A DNA stretch of 64,000 nt from Alphaproteobacteria bacterium (GTDB lineage Bacteria; Pseudomonadota; Alphaproteobacteria; Ferrovibrionales; Ferrovibrionaceae). Where the stretch lies: assembly GCA_947473805.1 (NCBI GenBank), contig CANJGB010000014.1:1-64000 (forward strand), in the 5' to 3' direction. The notes under the pieces are model-generated. The model did no database searches. It saw only the letters and a list, made by a program, of their open reading frames with translations, and was not told the DNA's origin. The translations under genes and the position numbers were made by a program. Within the stretch, counting starts at the first letter, position 1, and the number at the start of each line of letters is the position of its first letter. Shown one piece after another: positions 24,718-33,825 of this stretch.

Positions 24718-26196
24718 CTAGTGCTCGAACGACGGCGGCAGGTGGTCGCCGGCGATATAGTCGCTGAAGCGCGTCAGTTCCGCCTTGAACTGCAATGTGA
24801 CAGTGCCGGTCGGACCATGGCGGTGCTTGCCGATGATCAGGTCGGCAAGGCCCAGGATGCTGTCCATCTTCTCCTGCCAGGCCGCGTGCTCCGGGGTGTT
24901 CATCTGCGGCTGCTTGCGCAGTTCGTAATATTCCTCGCGATAGACGAACAGCACGACGTCGGCGTCCTGCTCGATGGCGCCTGACTCGCGAAGATCCGAC
25001 AGCTGCGGGCGCTTGTCGTCGCGGCTTTCGACCTGGCGCGAGAGCTGCGACAGGGCCATGACCGGCACGTCCAGTTCCTTGGCCAGCGACTTGAGGCCGC
25101 GGCTGACTTCGGACACGTCGTTCACGCGGTTGTCGCCGCGGTTCTTGTTGGACGATTCTACCAGTTGCAGGTAGTCGACGACGATGAGGCCCAGATTGTG
25201 CTGCCGCTTCAGGCGGCGCGCCCGGGTGCGCAGCGTCGAGATGGTGATGCCGCCGGTGTCGTCGATGAAGAACGGAATTTCCGACAGCTCGACCGTCGCC
25301 GGCACCAGCTTGGTGGCGAACTCGTCGTCGGTCAGGTCGCCCTTGCGCAGGCGCTCCGAAGAAATGCCGGTCTGCTCGGCAAGGATACGGGTAGCCAGCT
25401 GTTCGGCTGACATTTCCAGGCTGAAGAAGCCGACGACCGCGCCCTCGGTGCCGCCGCTGCGGTGATAGGCGCGCGCCGCGTTGAACGCCATCGTGGTGGC
25501 CAAAGCCGTTTTGCCCATGGCGGGTCGCCCGGCGAGGATCAGAAGGTCAGAGGAGTGCAGGCCGCCCAGCTTGGTGTCGACGTCCTTCAGGCCGGTGCCG
25601 ACGCCCGACAGGCCGCCCTTGCGGAACGCCGCCTCGGCGATATCCAGCGCCGTGCGCAGCGAGGTGGCGAAGCGCTGAAAATTGCCCTCGGGCTTGCCGT
25701 GCTCGCCGAGCTGGAAGAGCTTCGCCTCGGCAGACTCGATCTGCGCGACGGCGGAATCGTCCACCGACACGTCATAGGCCTCGTTCACCATGGCCTCGCC
25801 GATCTGGATCAGCTCGCGCCGGGCGGCGAGGTCATAGATCACGCGCGCATAGGCTTCGGTGTCGATGATCGAGGCGGCGTTGGCCGCGAGGCTGGTGAGG
25901 TAGGCGGCGCCGCCCACGGCGGCCAGCGTTTCGTCGCGGTCGAAATAGGGTTTCAGCGTCGTGGGATTGGCCAACTGGCCGCTGTCGACCAGCTTGGCGA
26001 TGGCGGTGTAGATGCGCCGGTGCGGCTCGTAATGAAAATGCTCGGCCGACAGAAAGCCCTGAACCCGTCCATAGGCGTCGTTATTGACCAGGATGCAGCC
26101 GAGCACCTGTTCCTCGGCCTCGAGATTGTGCGGCGCCTGGCGATAGCCAGGGCCTTGCTCGGTGGTCGGGAACGGGGACAGCACGGCCATGGGCAT
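24718..26196 (-). CDS. dnaB: Replicative DNA helicase DnaB
   Basis: 492 aa. N-terminal domain NLEAEEQVLGCILVNNDAY, linker, then RecA-type helicase domain with Walker A GRPAMGKTA, Walker B LIVVDYLQL, and the DnaB motifs MALSQLSRQVESR and SGAIEQDADVVLFVYRE. It unwinds DNA at the replication fork and loads primase. Located upstream of alr in the conserved rplI-dnaB-alr order, here with cfa inserted before it. Confidence 0.97.
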   Translation of the reverse strand: MPMAVLSPFPTTEQGPGYRQAPHNLEAEEQVLGCILVNNDAYGRVQGFLSAEHFHYEPHRRIYTAIAKLVDSGQLANPTTLKPYFDRDETLAAVGGAAYLTSLAANAASIIDTEAYARVIYDLAARRELIQIGEAMVNEAYDVSVDDSAVAQIESAEAKLFQLGEHGKPEGNFQRFATSLRTALDIAEAAFRKGGLSGVGTGLKDVDTKLGGLHSSDLLILAGRPAMGKTALATTMAFNAARAYHRSGGTEGAVVGFFSLEMSAEQLATRILAEQTGISSERLRKGDLTDDEFATKLVPATVELSEIPFFIDDTGGITISTLRTRARRLKRQHNLGLIVVDYLQLVESSNKNRGDNRVNDVSEVSRGLKSLAKELDVPVMALSQLSRQVESRDDKRPQLSDLRESGAIEQDADVVLFVYREEYYELRKQPQMNTPEHAAWQEKMDSILGLADLIIGKHRHGPTGTVTLQFKAELTRFSDYIAGDHLPPSFEH

Positions 26197-26317
26197 TGCA
26201 GCGAACCTGCGCGCTGGAAAGGGAAGACCGGGACACTAACAGCTAGCGTCGCAAAAGCGTAACCCCGATCGGGCCGAACGCCCTGTGAGTAACGGGGAAC
26301 CTAAGGATAAGGTTGGC

Positions 26318-27574
26318 CTACTCGCCCAGCGAAACGTTGCGCGGACCCGCCGGCATGTCGGCCAGTGCATGGCTGCGCTCGAAATCCGTGATGTAATCGC
26401 GGGTCAGCGGCACCGCCTGCAGCTTCTTGCTCAGCTGGATCTGGAAGTTCATGTGGCCTGAATTGCGGAATGCCGTCTCGCTGGCGGCCAGATAGAACTC
26501 CCACATCCGGCAGAAGCGTTCATCGTACAGTTGCGCGATCTTGCTGCGGTTCGCGTTGAACCGCCGCCGCCAGTGCAGCAGCGTCTCGGCATAGTGCAGG
26601 CGCAGGATCTCGATGTCGGTGATGTGCAGCCCGGCGCGCTCGATGAACGGGATCACTTCCGACAGCGCGGGCGAGTAGCCACCGGGGAAAATGTACTTGG
26701 CGACCCACGGATTGGTGGCGCCCGGCCCATCGGCACGCCCGATGGAGTGCAGCAGTGCAACGCCGTCATCGGTCAGCAGGTCGCGGATCTTCTCGAAGAA
26801 CTCGCGATAGTGGCCGACCCCGACATGTTCGAACATGCCGACCGAGACAATGCGGTCGAACTTGCCGGTTTCCTGCCGGTAGTCGAGCAGCTTGAAGTTC
26901 ACCCGCTTCTCGACGCCGGCATCATGCGCGCGCTGCCGCGCGACCTTTAGCTGTTCCTCGGACAGGGTGACGCCGGTAACCTCGCCGCCGCCTACTTCGG
27001 CCAGGTACAGGCCAAGGCCGCCCCAGCCGGAACCGATATCCAGCACCTTCTGGCCCGGCTTCAGCAGCAGCTTGGCGGCGAGATGGCGTTTCTTCTGCGC
27101 CTGCGCCTTGTCGATGGAATCGTCAGGCTGCATGAAATAGGCGCATGAATATTGCCGGTCGCGGTCGAGAAACAGGTCGTACAGCGCGCCGTTGAGGTCG
27201 TAGTGGTGCGCGACGTTGCGCTGCGCGGTGCCGATCGGATTGTGCTGGGCGATGCGGCGCCCCATCTTGCGCACGACCTGGGCCAGCCGGGCGGCCCAGT
27301 GCTCGACATCGCCCCAGCCCATGTTGCGTGTCGCAAGGTCCAAGAAGCCGGCAATATCGCCGTCCTCGATGGTCAGCGAGCCGTCCATAAAGGCCTCACC
27401 CACGGCCAAGGCTGGATCAAACAGCAGGCGACGGGCCAGGGCACCATCGTGGAGGCGGATTTTTACGGTTGGGGCGCGGCCATCGCTAAAAGCGTGGGCA
27501 GCACCACGTTGGTCGATCACAATCAATGTGCCGTGGCGAAATATCCGCCGTAGCATTTGTCCAAGAAGCCACAT
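26318..27574 (-). CDS. cfa: Cyclopropane-fatty-acyl-phospholipid synthase (SAM-dependent)
   Basis: 418 aa from the ATG at 27574 (MWLLGQMLRRIFRHG); the longer frame to 27688 runs through the terminator hairpin of rplI and is rejected. AdoMet-binding loop KVLDIGSGWGGLGLYLAEVG, then VTGVTLSEEQLKVAR, SVGMFEHVGVGHYREFF and the C-terminal WRRRFNANRSKIAQLYDERF of the CFA family. The enzyme adds a methylene group across unsaturated fatty-acid chains in membrane phospholipids. It sits between rplI and dnaB, a place where related genomes usually have none. Confidence 0.94.
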   Translation of the reverse strand: MWLLGQMLRRIFRHGTLIVIDQRGAAHAFSDGRAPTVKIRLHDGALARRLLFDPALAVGEAFMDGSLTIEDGDIAGFLDLATRNMGWGDVEHWAARLAQVVRKMGRRIAQHNPIGTAQRNVAHHYDLNGALYDLFLDRDRQYSCAYFMQPDDSIDKAQAQKKRHLAAKLLLKPGQKVLDIGSGWGGLGLYLAEVGGGEVTGVTLSEEQLKVARQRAHDAGVEKRVNFKLLDYRQETGKFDRIVSVGMFEHVGVGHYREFFEKIRDLLTDDGVALLHSIGRADGPGATNPWVAKYIFPGGYSPALSEVIPFIERAGLHITDIEILRLHYAETLLHWRRRFNANRSKIAQLYDERFCRMWEFYLAASETAFRNSGHMNFQIQLSKKLQAVPLTRDYITDFERSHALADMPAGPRNVSLGE

Positions 27575-27657
27575 ACGCCGGCCCTCGTCCGTGTCTACAT
27601 ATGGGACAGATGCTAGCAAAAGGGGTTTACCCCCAACAAGGGGCCGTTGCGGACGGT

Positions 27658-27698
27658 AAAAACGGAACGGGGCGGGATTGCCAAGCAACCCCGCCCCG
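27658..27698 (-). terminator. Rho-independent terminator of the rpsF-rpsR-DUF2232-rplI operon
   Basis: On the minus strand a 14-bp stem with one G-T pair, CGGGGCGGGGTTGC pairing with GCAATCCCGCCCCG (27668-27698), is closed by a 3-base loop and followed by a T-rich tail including TTTTT (27658-27662). It lies 23 bp past the rplI stop, in the right orientation and distance. Confidence 0.82.
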
Positions 27699-27720
27699 CC
27701 GGATGGACAAATTGTCGCGG

Positions 27721-28284
27721 TCAGGCGTCCTGGGCGGACTCCGCCTCGTCGTCGATCTCTTCGGAGAGCGGCGCGGCGCCTTCCTCGAAGAACGCCTCGG
27801 CGCCAACCTGGCCGCCGGCGGCCTGGATCTCGGCCTCCGATTCCGAGCGGGCGACGTTCACGCTAACGTTGACCGACAGTTCCGGGTGCAGGGTGACACG
27901 CACGGTGTGCACGCCGGTTGTCTTGATCGGGGCCTGCAGCTGGATCTGCTGGCGGGCCACGGTGAAGCCGGCCGCGGTGACCGCGTCCGAGATGTCGCGG
28001 GCGCTGACCGAGCCGTACAGCTGGCCGGTCTCGCCGGCCTGGCGCAGCAGCGTGACGCTGAGGCCCTGCATCTTGGCGGCAACCGCTTCGGCTTCGCCGC
28101 GCGCCTTCAGGTTCTGGACCTCAAGCTGCGCGCGCTGGCCTTCGAACCGGTCCTTGTTCGCCTTGGTGGCGCGCAGGGCCTTCTTCTTCGGCAGCAAAAA
28201 GTTGCGCGCATAGCCGTCCTTCACCCGGACGACGTCGCCCATCTGGCCGAGCTTCTCAATGCGCTCCAGCAGAATAATTTCCAT
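27721..28284 (-). CDS. rplI: 50S ribosomal protein L9
   Basis: 187 aa from the ATG at 28284, giving the canonical [19 protein letters not shown]. Includes [20 protein letters not shown], the long connecting helix and the C-terminal domain. The last 30 residues ([24 protein letters not shown]...) are acidic and extend beyond typical bacterial L9 (about 150 aa). Longer forms occur in alphaproteobacteria. It begins 1 bp after DUF2232. Confidence 0.95.
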   Translation of the reverse strand: MEIILLERIEKLGQMGDVVRVKDGYARNFLLPKKKALRATKANKDRFEGQRAQLEVQNLKARGEAEAVAAKMQGLSVTLLRQAGETGQLYGSVSARDISDAVTAAGFTVARQQIQLQAPIKTTGVHTVRVTLHPELSVNVSVNVARSESEAEIQAAGGQVGAEAFFEEGAAPLSEEIDDEAESAQDA

Positions 28285-28285
28285 C

Positions 28286-29251
28286 TCACTCCTCCTGGCC
28301 GGCACCCGGACCGCCGAACCGTCGACGTATCCGAGCCCAGTCTTCCATCAGCCCGAGGCCGACGATCAAGATCGCCGGGAACCCGAGCAAGCCCACCAAA
28401 GTGTAGACGATCACGAGAACGAGCCCCGGAACCGCCGTCCGCCGGGCCAATGCGTGAACCACCGCAAGGCCCTGTAGAAAATACGCCACGCCACCGGCCG
28501 CCAGTATCGCCGCCCCGATCACGCCCGGCTGTCCGGGCATGAAGGCCAGCACCGCGGCAACCGCCACCAAGATCCCGAACCCGCGCGGCAAGGTCAGCGC
28601 CGCGAAGCGCGGACTAGGCCGCAGGTTGCGGCCAAATCGCGCCGCCAGGCCCTGGGCCAGCGCCAGGTTGCTTCCGATCAACACCATCCATCCGATGGCG
28701 ATGACCGCCGGCAGCCGACGGGCAATCTCGCCCGCCATCGCCTCTAGATCCGCACTGCCTTGCAACTCGGGCCGGTTGGCCTGGAGCTGTTCCAGCAGCA
28801 TTTGCACCACCGGCGCCAGAAGGCCGCTCAGGCCGCCTTCCTCGCCGCTCGCCGCAAGCGCGGCGATAATCACCAGGGCCGAAGCGAGCCCCACCAGCCA
28901 GGCCACGAGGCGGCCCAGCGTGTACCACTGCAGCGCGCCATCGCCCGAAGCCACGCCGGCTTCCGTTGCCGGTCGCGCCAGCAGGGCCTGTCGAACCAGG
29001 ATCGCCACCGGCAATCCGAACCCCAGCAGATACTCAACGCCGACCAGCCAGTTGACCGAGCCTGCCGTTATCGCGCCTGCCACCGTGGCGACCAGCACCG
29101 CCGGTACGCCAAACATCAATCCCACTAGGGCGAGGGGCAGCGCCGTCAGGTATGACAGTACCGCGCCGCCCAGCGATCCCAGTGCCCCAACCAGCAGGAG
29201 GCCCGCGCTGAACAGGCCGGCCAGCAGGCCGTAGGCGAGGGAACGCCCCAT
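28286..29251 (-). CDS. DUF2232 multi-pass membrane protein
   Basis: 321 aa with about eight hydrophobic helices, for example [19 protein letters not shown] and [20 protein letters not shown]2232 proteins sit between rpsR and rplI throughout alphaproteobacteria, which is the main evidence here, and are predicted integral membrane proteins. Function unknown. Its stop lies 1 bp before rplI. Confidence 0.85.
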   Translation of the reverse strand: MGRSLAYGLLAGLFSAGLLLVGALGSLGGAVLSYLTALPLALVGLMFGVPAVLVATVAGAITAGSVNWLVGVEYLLGFGLPVAILVRQALLARPATEAGVASGDGALQWYTLGRLVAWLVGLASALVIIAALAASGEEGGLSGLLAPVVQMLLEQLQANRPELQGSADLEAMAGEIARRLPAVIAIGWMVLIGSNLALAQGLAARFGRNLRPSPRFAALTLPRGFGILVAVAAVLAFMPGQPGVIGAAILAAGGVAYFLQGLAVVHALARRTAVPGLVLVIVYTLVGLLGFPAILIVGLGLMEDWARIRRRFGGPGAGQEE

Positions 29252-29280
29252 GGCTTACGCCTGTTCGTTCCGCGCGGCTC

Positions 29281-29598
29281 CTACTTGATCAGGTAGGGCA
29301 GCAGGGCCAAGTGACGCGCACGCTTGATGGCTTGGGCCAGTTCGCGCTGCTTCTTGGCCGAAACGGCAGTGATACGGCTCGGGACAATCTTGCCGCGCTC
29401 CGAGATGAAGCGGGACAGCAGCTTGACGTCCTTGTAGTCGATCTTCGGCGCGCTGGCGCCCGAGAACGGGCAGCTCTTGCGGCGGCGGAAGAACGGACGG
29501 CGGCCTGCAGCGGCTGCACCGCCAGCGCCACCTGCACCACCACCCTGCCGGCCCTGGCCGCCTTCGCGGGCGCCGCCGCTCGTCGTCGGGGTCCTCAT
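29281..29598 (-). CDS. rpsR: 30S ribosomal protein S18 with extended N-terminus
   Basis: 105 aa against a usual 75-80. The conserved core is present: [34 protein letters not shown] and [20 protein letters not shown]. The extra N-terminus is a glycine-rich run ([20 protein letters not shown]). Its ATGA overlaps the rpsF stop by 4 bp. S18 binds the S6-S11 platform region of the small subunit. Confidence 0.95.
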   Translation of the reverse strand: MRTPTTSGGAREGGQGRQGGGAGGAGGAAAAGRRPFFRRRKSCPFSGASAPKIDYKDVKLLSRFISERGKIVPSRITAVSAKKQRELAQAIKRARHLALLPYLIK

Positions 29599-30074
29599 GC
29601 CGCACCTCCCTGATCATCGGCCAGCGGCGCGCGATCCTCGCGCGGGCCACGGTCTTCACGCGGGCCGCGATCGCGGAACCCGCCGCGGTCGCCGCCGAAG
29701 CCGCGATCGCCACCGAAGCCGCCACGGTCGCCGTCACGGCGCGGGCGCTCGTCGCGCGAGCGCAGCATGGCCGACGGGCCTTCCTCGTGTTCCTCGACGC
29801 GGACGCTGAGATAGCGCAGCACGTCTTCGTTGATGCGCATGTTGCGCTCCATCTCGGCCAGGGCGGCCGGCGGGGCGCTGATATTCAGCAGGACGTAATG
29901 GCCCTTGCGGTTCTTGCGAATGCGGTAGGGTAGGGACTTGAGGCCCCACATCTCGGTCTTGGAAACCGAACCGCCATTGGCAGCGATGAGATCGGTGAAC
30001 TGTTGGGCCAGGGCCTCGACCTGTTGCGAGGAAACGTCCTGACGCGCGATGAACACGCTTTCGTAAAGCGGCAT
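29595..30074 (-). CDS. rpsF: 30S ribosomal protein S6 with RG/DRGG-rich tail
   Basis: 159 aa from the ATG at 30074 behind an AGGGAGAAG ribosome binding site; the longer frame starts in non-coding DNA. Core [39 protein letters not shown] and [14 protein letters not shown], then a C-terminal tail of about 60 residues made of repeated (R)[10 protein letters not shown] units. The tail is low-complexity and presumably disordered. First gene of the ribosomal operon; the promoter should lie in 30075-30290. Confidence 0.95.
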   Translation of the reverse strand: MPLYESVFIARQDVSSQQVEALAQQFTDLIAANGGSVSKTEMWGLKSLPYRIRKNRKGHYVLLNISAPPAALAEMERNMRINEDVLRYLSVRVEEHEEGPSAMLRSRDERPRRDGDRGGFGGDRGFGGDRGGFRDRGPREDRGPREDRAPLADDQGGAA

Positions 30075-30290
30075 CCGTAGCTTCTCCCTGTGGCTGTTGG
30101 CGGCCCGGCGCCCCGGAAAATCCGGCGGTGGATCGGGCCTAGCCGACGGACTGAACCGCCGGCAAGGAGCTATGAGGCGGCGGAATATACACAAAACGCC
30201 GGGGGGTGCAAGCCGGGCCGGGTCTGTTTTCCCGACCCTGCCTCTGCGCTACACTATAACAGGGGCGATTCGTTCGGGTTTGGTGGTGTT

Positions 30291-31517
30291 ATGCGGTCTG
30301 GTTCAGCCCTTTTTGCTTTCGCTTCTTTTCTGGCCTGGGCCGTCCCCGCGGGCGCGCAGACGGCCGTGCCGCCCGCCGCCGGGGCTGAGGCGTTTCCCGC
30401 CTGCCTGGCCGGCCTGCGCCGGGACGCCGTGTCTTCGGGCATTTCAAAGAAGGTCGTGGACGAGGCGACTGCCGGCCTGGCCTATAACGGCCGGGTCATC
30501 GAGCTGGACCGCGCCCAGCCGGAATTCTTCCAGACTTTCTGGCGCTATTTCGAGACCCGCATCACCGAGCAGCGCGTCCAGAAGGGCCGCGACCTGATGG
30601 CCCAGAACCGCAACCTGCTGAGCCGGGTCGAGGAGCAGTACGGCGTGCCGGCGCGCTATCTGGTCTCGTTCTGGGCGCTGGAGAGCAATTTCGGCCAGTT
30701 CACCGGCGGCTTTAAGATCGTCGAGTCCCTCGCCACCCTGGCCTGCGATCCCCGTCGCTCCGATTTCTTCAAGAGCGAGTTATTCAACGCCTTCCGCATC
30801 CTGGCCGAAGGTGCGGTCCCGCCGCAGAAGCTTCAGGGTTCCTGGGCCGGCGCCATGGGGCAGACCCAGTTCATGCCCTCCACCTTCATGCGCTATGCGC
30901 TGGACTATGATGGCGATGGCCGGCGCGACCTGTGGTCCAGCTTGCCGGACGTGTTCGGTTCGTCCGCACGCTACCTGTCGTCCATCGGCTGGAAGCGCGA
31001 TCAAGACTGGGGCCGCGAAATCAGGCTGCCGGCCTGGTTCGCCTGGGAGCAGGCCGACCTCGAGATCAAGAAAAGTGCCGCCGAGTGGCGCTCCGCTGGC
31101 GTGACCGAGGCCGATGGTTCGCCGCTGCGCGATGACGGTCTGACCGGCTCCATCATCCTGCCAGGCGGCTGGCGCGGGCCGGCCTTCATCGTGTTCGACA
31201 ATTTCCGCACCATCCTCAACTGGAACCGCTCGCTGTCCTATGCGGTGGCGGTGGGGCACCTGGCCGATCGTTTTACCGGCAAGCCGGCACTGGTCGCGAC
31301 GAAGCCTGCTGACGATGAACCGATGAGCCGCGACGCCGTCATGGAACTGCAGCGGCGGCTCACCGCGCTGAACTACGACATCGGCAATGCCGATGGTGTG
31401 GTGGGCGCCAAGACGCGCGTTGCCGCGAAGGCGTTCCAGAAGCGCGCGGGCCTGCCGGCTGACGGCTATCCGACGCTCGACCTGCTCCAGCACCTCCGGC
31501 AGTACGCCGCCAAGTAA
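30291..31517 (+). CDS. Lytic murein transglycosylase, MltB family, with peptidoglycan-binding domain
   Basis: 408 aa from the ATG at 30291. Signal peptide MRSGSALFAFASFLAWAVPAG. The catalytic glutamate is Glu131 in LVSFWALESNFGQFTG, with WAGAMGQTQFMPSTFMRYA and DGDGRRDLWSSLPDVFGSSA as further MltB landmarks. The C-terminus (about 345-408) is a PG_binding_1 domain (RDAVMELQRRLTALNYDIG, VVGAKTRVAAKAFQKRAG). It cleaves peptidoglycan in the periplasm to give 1,6-anhydro ends. Divergent from rpsF. Confidence 0.9.
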   Translation: MRSGSALFAFASFLAWAVPAGAQTAVPPAAGAEAFPACLAGLRRDAVSSGISKKVVDEATAGLAYNGRVIELDRAQPEFFQTFWRYFETRITEQRVQKGRDLMAQNRNLLSRVEEQYGVPARYLVSFWALESNFGQFTGGFKIVESLATLACDPRRSDFFKSELFNAFRILAEGAVPPQKLQGSWAGAMGQTQFMPSTFMRYALDYDGDGRRDLWSSLPDVFGSSARYLSSIGWKRDQDWGREIRLPAWFAWEQADLEIKKSAAEWRSAGVTEADGSPLRDDGLTGSIILPGGWRGPAFIVFDNFRTILNWNRSLSYAVAVGHLADRFTGKPALVATKPADDEPMSRDAVMELQRRLTALNYDIGNADGVVGAKTRVAAKAFQKRAGLPADGYPTLDLLQHLRQYAAK

Positions 31518-31680
31518 AAATCACCATTGCTGGACCCGGCACGGCTGGATTGCAGCTTCGGCATTTTCACTCCTCGCCGTTTTGGCCTATCACTGTTGAC
31601 CGGGAGGGAGTGGCGGCGCTTCACCGCGCGGCACCCCGCATAAGAAACAAGCCTTGGCACGAGCCAGGTGGAGGGGCCGC

Positions 31681-33825
31681 ATGACCACGATTCAAACCGA
31701 CGCCGGCGGCCGGCCGCTGGCGCTTCGCCCCGCCGACCTGCAGCACCTGTTCCGTCCACGCACCGTTGCCGTGATCGGCGCGTCCGATGGCGAGGGGCAG
31801 GGCGGCCTCATCTGGCGGCAGATGCAGGACCGTCTCGGTGCGCTGGGCGCGAAAGTCATTCCGGTCAATCCCGGCAAGGCCGAGGTCGGCGGCGTTAAGG
31901 CCTATCCCTCCGTCACCGCCATTCCCGACGAGGTTGATCTCGCGGTCGTCAGCGTGCGCGACACGTTGAAGGCGGTGGAGGATTGCGTCGAGAAGGGCGT
32001 CGGCTTTGCGCTGGTCTTCTCCTCGGGATTCGCCGAACTGCGCAACGACGAGGGCCGCGCGGCGCAGGCCCGCCTCGCCCAACTTGGCCGCGGCAAGACG
32101 CGCATAATCGGCCCCAACACCGCGCTCAACTTTTTCGAACCTTGGCTGCCCGGAAAGGGCAAGAAGCTCGCCGTCATCTCACAGTCCGGCTACCAGGGCC
32201 GCTCGTTCGTGCAGGGCGAGGGACTGGGCATCGGTATCGATCTGTGGGCGACGGTCGGCAATGAGGCCGACGTGGAATGGGCCGACTTCGTCGATTATTT
32301 CAGCCAGCGCGAAAATGTCGGCGCGATCATCTCGTACGTCGAGGGCTTCCACGATGGCCGCACGATGATGCTGGCGGCAGATGCCGCGGCACGGCGCGGC
32401 ATTCCGCTGATCGTCGTCAAGATCGGCCGCAGCGAGTCAGGCCGCAAGATGGCCGCCGCCCATACCGGCCACCTGACCGGCGCGGACGCGGTGCACGACG
32501 CCGTGTTCCGCCAGTTCGGCGTCATTCGCGTCGATGACTTTGACGAGGCGGTCGAGATTGCGGGCCTGTTCTGCCATGCGCCGCCGGTCAAGGGCGGTGG
32601 CGTCGGCATTTTCGGTGCGTCGGGTGGCGCGGCATCGCATGCCGCCGACATATTGGGCCTGCACGGCGTTGCCGTGCCGCGCCTGACGCAAGAGACCATC
32701 GACAAGTTGGGCGAGCACCTGGCCTGGTTCCTGATGAAGGACAACCCGGTCGATTGCGGCGGCGTCATCGTGACCAAGCCCGAGGGCCTGCGCCTGATGG
32801 ACCTGATTATCGCCGACCCGAACGTCGACATTTTCCTGACGCCGTTCCCCGGTTTGTTCAAGATGACCAGCGATCCGGTGCTGCGTCACCTGATTGCTTT
32901 GCACCGGCAGCAGACCAAGCCGGTCGTCGCCGTGTGGAACTCGCCGCATCGCGACGATCCGGTGTATCGCGAACTCGCGGCCGAGGGCGTGCCGCTGTTC
33001 CATTCGGTAACGGCAGCCGCCAGGGGCATGAAGGCGCTGGCCGATCATGCGCGGTTCGTGCGCGACTATCGCAGCCCGTTCACATCAATGCCGCGCGCCG
33101 CGTCACCCGCCGCTGCAACCTGCCGCAAGATTCTGGCAGGCCGAGCCGCATTGAACGAGGTCGAGTCCAAGGCGCTGCTGAAATCCTACGGCATCCCGGT
33201 GGTCGAGGAGCGCGTGGTGCAAAATGCCGCCGAAGCGTTGACTGCGGCGAAAGCGTTCGGCGGCAAGGTGGTGATGAAGGTTGTCTCCGCCGACATTGCG
33301 CACAAGTCCGACCTCGGTCTTGTGGCGGTCGGCATTGCCGAGGCCGACGTGATGCGCACGTTCGACGATCTGATGCAGGGTGTGCTCGACCGCGCGCCGC
33401 AGGCCAGGCTCGCCGGCATCGTCGTCCAGCCGATGGTGGGCGAGGTGGTAGCCGAGGTCATTCTCGGCCTGTCGCACCAGGCGCCGTTCGGTCCCACCAT
33501 TACGTACGGTCTGGGCGGCATTTTCGCCGAAGTGTTCAAGGACATGTCGTTCCGCGTGCCGCCGTTCAGCCGCGAAGGCGCGCTTGCGATGATCGAGGAG
33601 ACCAAGGGCGTCGCCCTGTTGCGCGGTGCGCGCGGCCGCCCGGCCGGCGACATCGACGCGCTGGTCGATGCCATCATGGCGCTGCAGACACTGGCCATCG
33701 AACTGGGTGGCGACATTGCCGAACTCGACATCAATCCGCTGATGGTCCTGCCCAGGGGCCGCGGCGTCGTGGCGGTGGATGCACTGATCGTGCCCGGCGC
33801 GCCCGTGAAGGAATACGCACAATGA
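31681..33825 (+). CDS. Acyl-CoA synthetase, NDP-forming (acetate-CoA ligase family)
   Basis: 714 aa from the ATG at 31681 with GGAGG upstream. Domain order: CoA-binding Rossmann domain (LFRPRTVAVIGASDGEGQGG), succinyl-CoA-ligase-like domain (KLAVISQSGYQG, VKIGRSESGRKMAAAHTGHLT with the phosphohistidine) and a C-terminal ATP-grasp domain (LLKSYGIPVVEERVV, VMKVVSADIAHKSDLG, LDINPL). Family members form acyl-CoA from the acid, with ADP or GDP released. The acid is unknown. The 3' end overlaps the class III CoA transferase by 4 bp, so acid activation is the job of the pair. Confidence 0.9.
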   Translation: MTTIQTDAGGRPLALRPADLQHLFRPRTVAVIGASDGEGQGGLIWRQMQDRLGALGAKVIPVNPGKAEVGGVKAYPSVTAIPDEVDLAVVSVRDTLKAVEDCVEKGVGFALVFSSGFAELRNDEGRAAQARLAQLGRGKTRIIGPNTALNFFEPWLPGKGKKLAVISQSGYQGRSFVQGEGLGIGIDLWATVGNEADVEWADFVDYFSQRENVGAIISYVEGFHDGRTMMLAADAAARRGIPLIVVKIGRSESGRKMAAAHTGHLTGADAVHDAVFRQFGVIRVDDFDEAVEIAGLFCHAPPVKGGGVGIFGASGGAASHAADILGLHGVAVPRLTQETIDKLGEHLAWFLMKDNPVDCGGVIVTKPEGLRLMDLIIADPNVDIFLTPFPGLFKMTSDPVLRHLIALHRQQTKPVVAVWNSPHRDDPVYRELAAEGVPLFHSVTAAARGMKALADHARFVRDYRSPFTSMPRAASPAAATCRKILAGRAALNEVESKALLKSYGIPVVEERVVQNAAEALTAAKAFGGKVVMKVVSADIAHKSDLGLVAVGIAEADVMRTFDDLMQGVLDRAPQARLAGIVVQPMVGEVVAEVILGLSHQAPFGPTITYGLGGIFAEVFKDMSFRVPPFSREGALAMIEETKGVALLRGARGRPAGDIDALVDAIMALQTLAIELGGDIAELDINPLMVLPRGRGVVAVDALIVPGAPVKEYAQ

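Noticed and set aside
30090-30290. Longer MltB start upstream of 30291
   Set aside because: The upstream extension lacks a signal peptide and runs into the rpsF leader. The ATG at 30291 opens a clear signal peptide.
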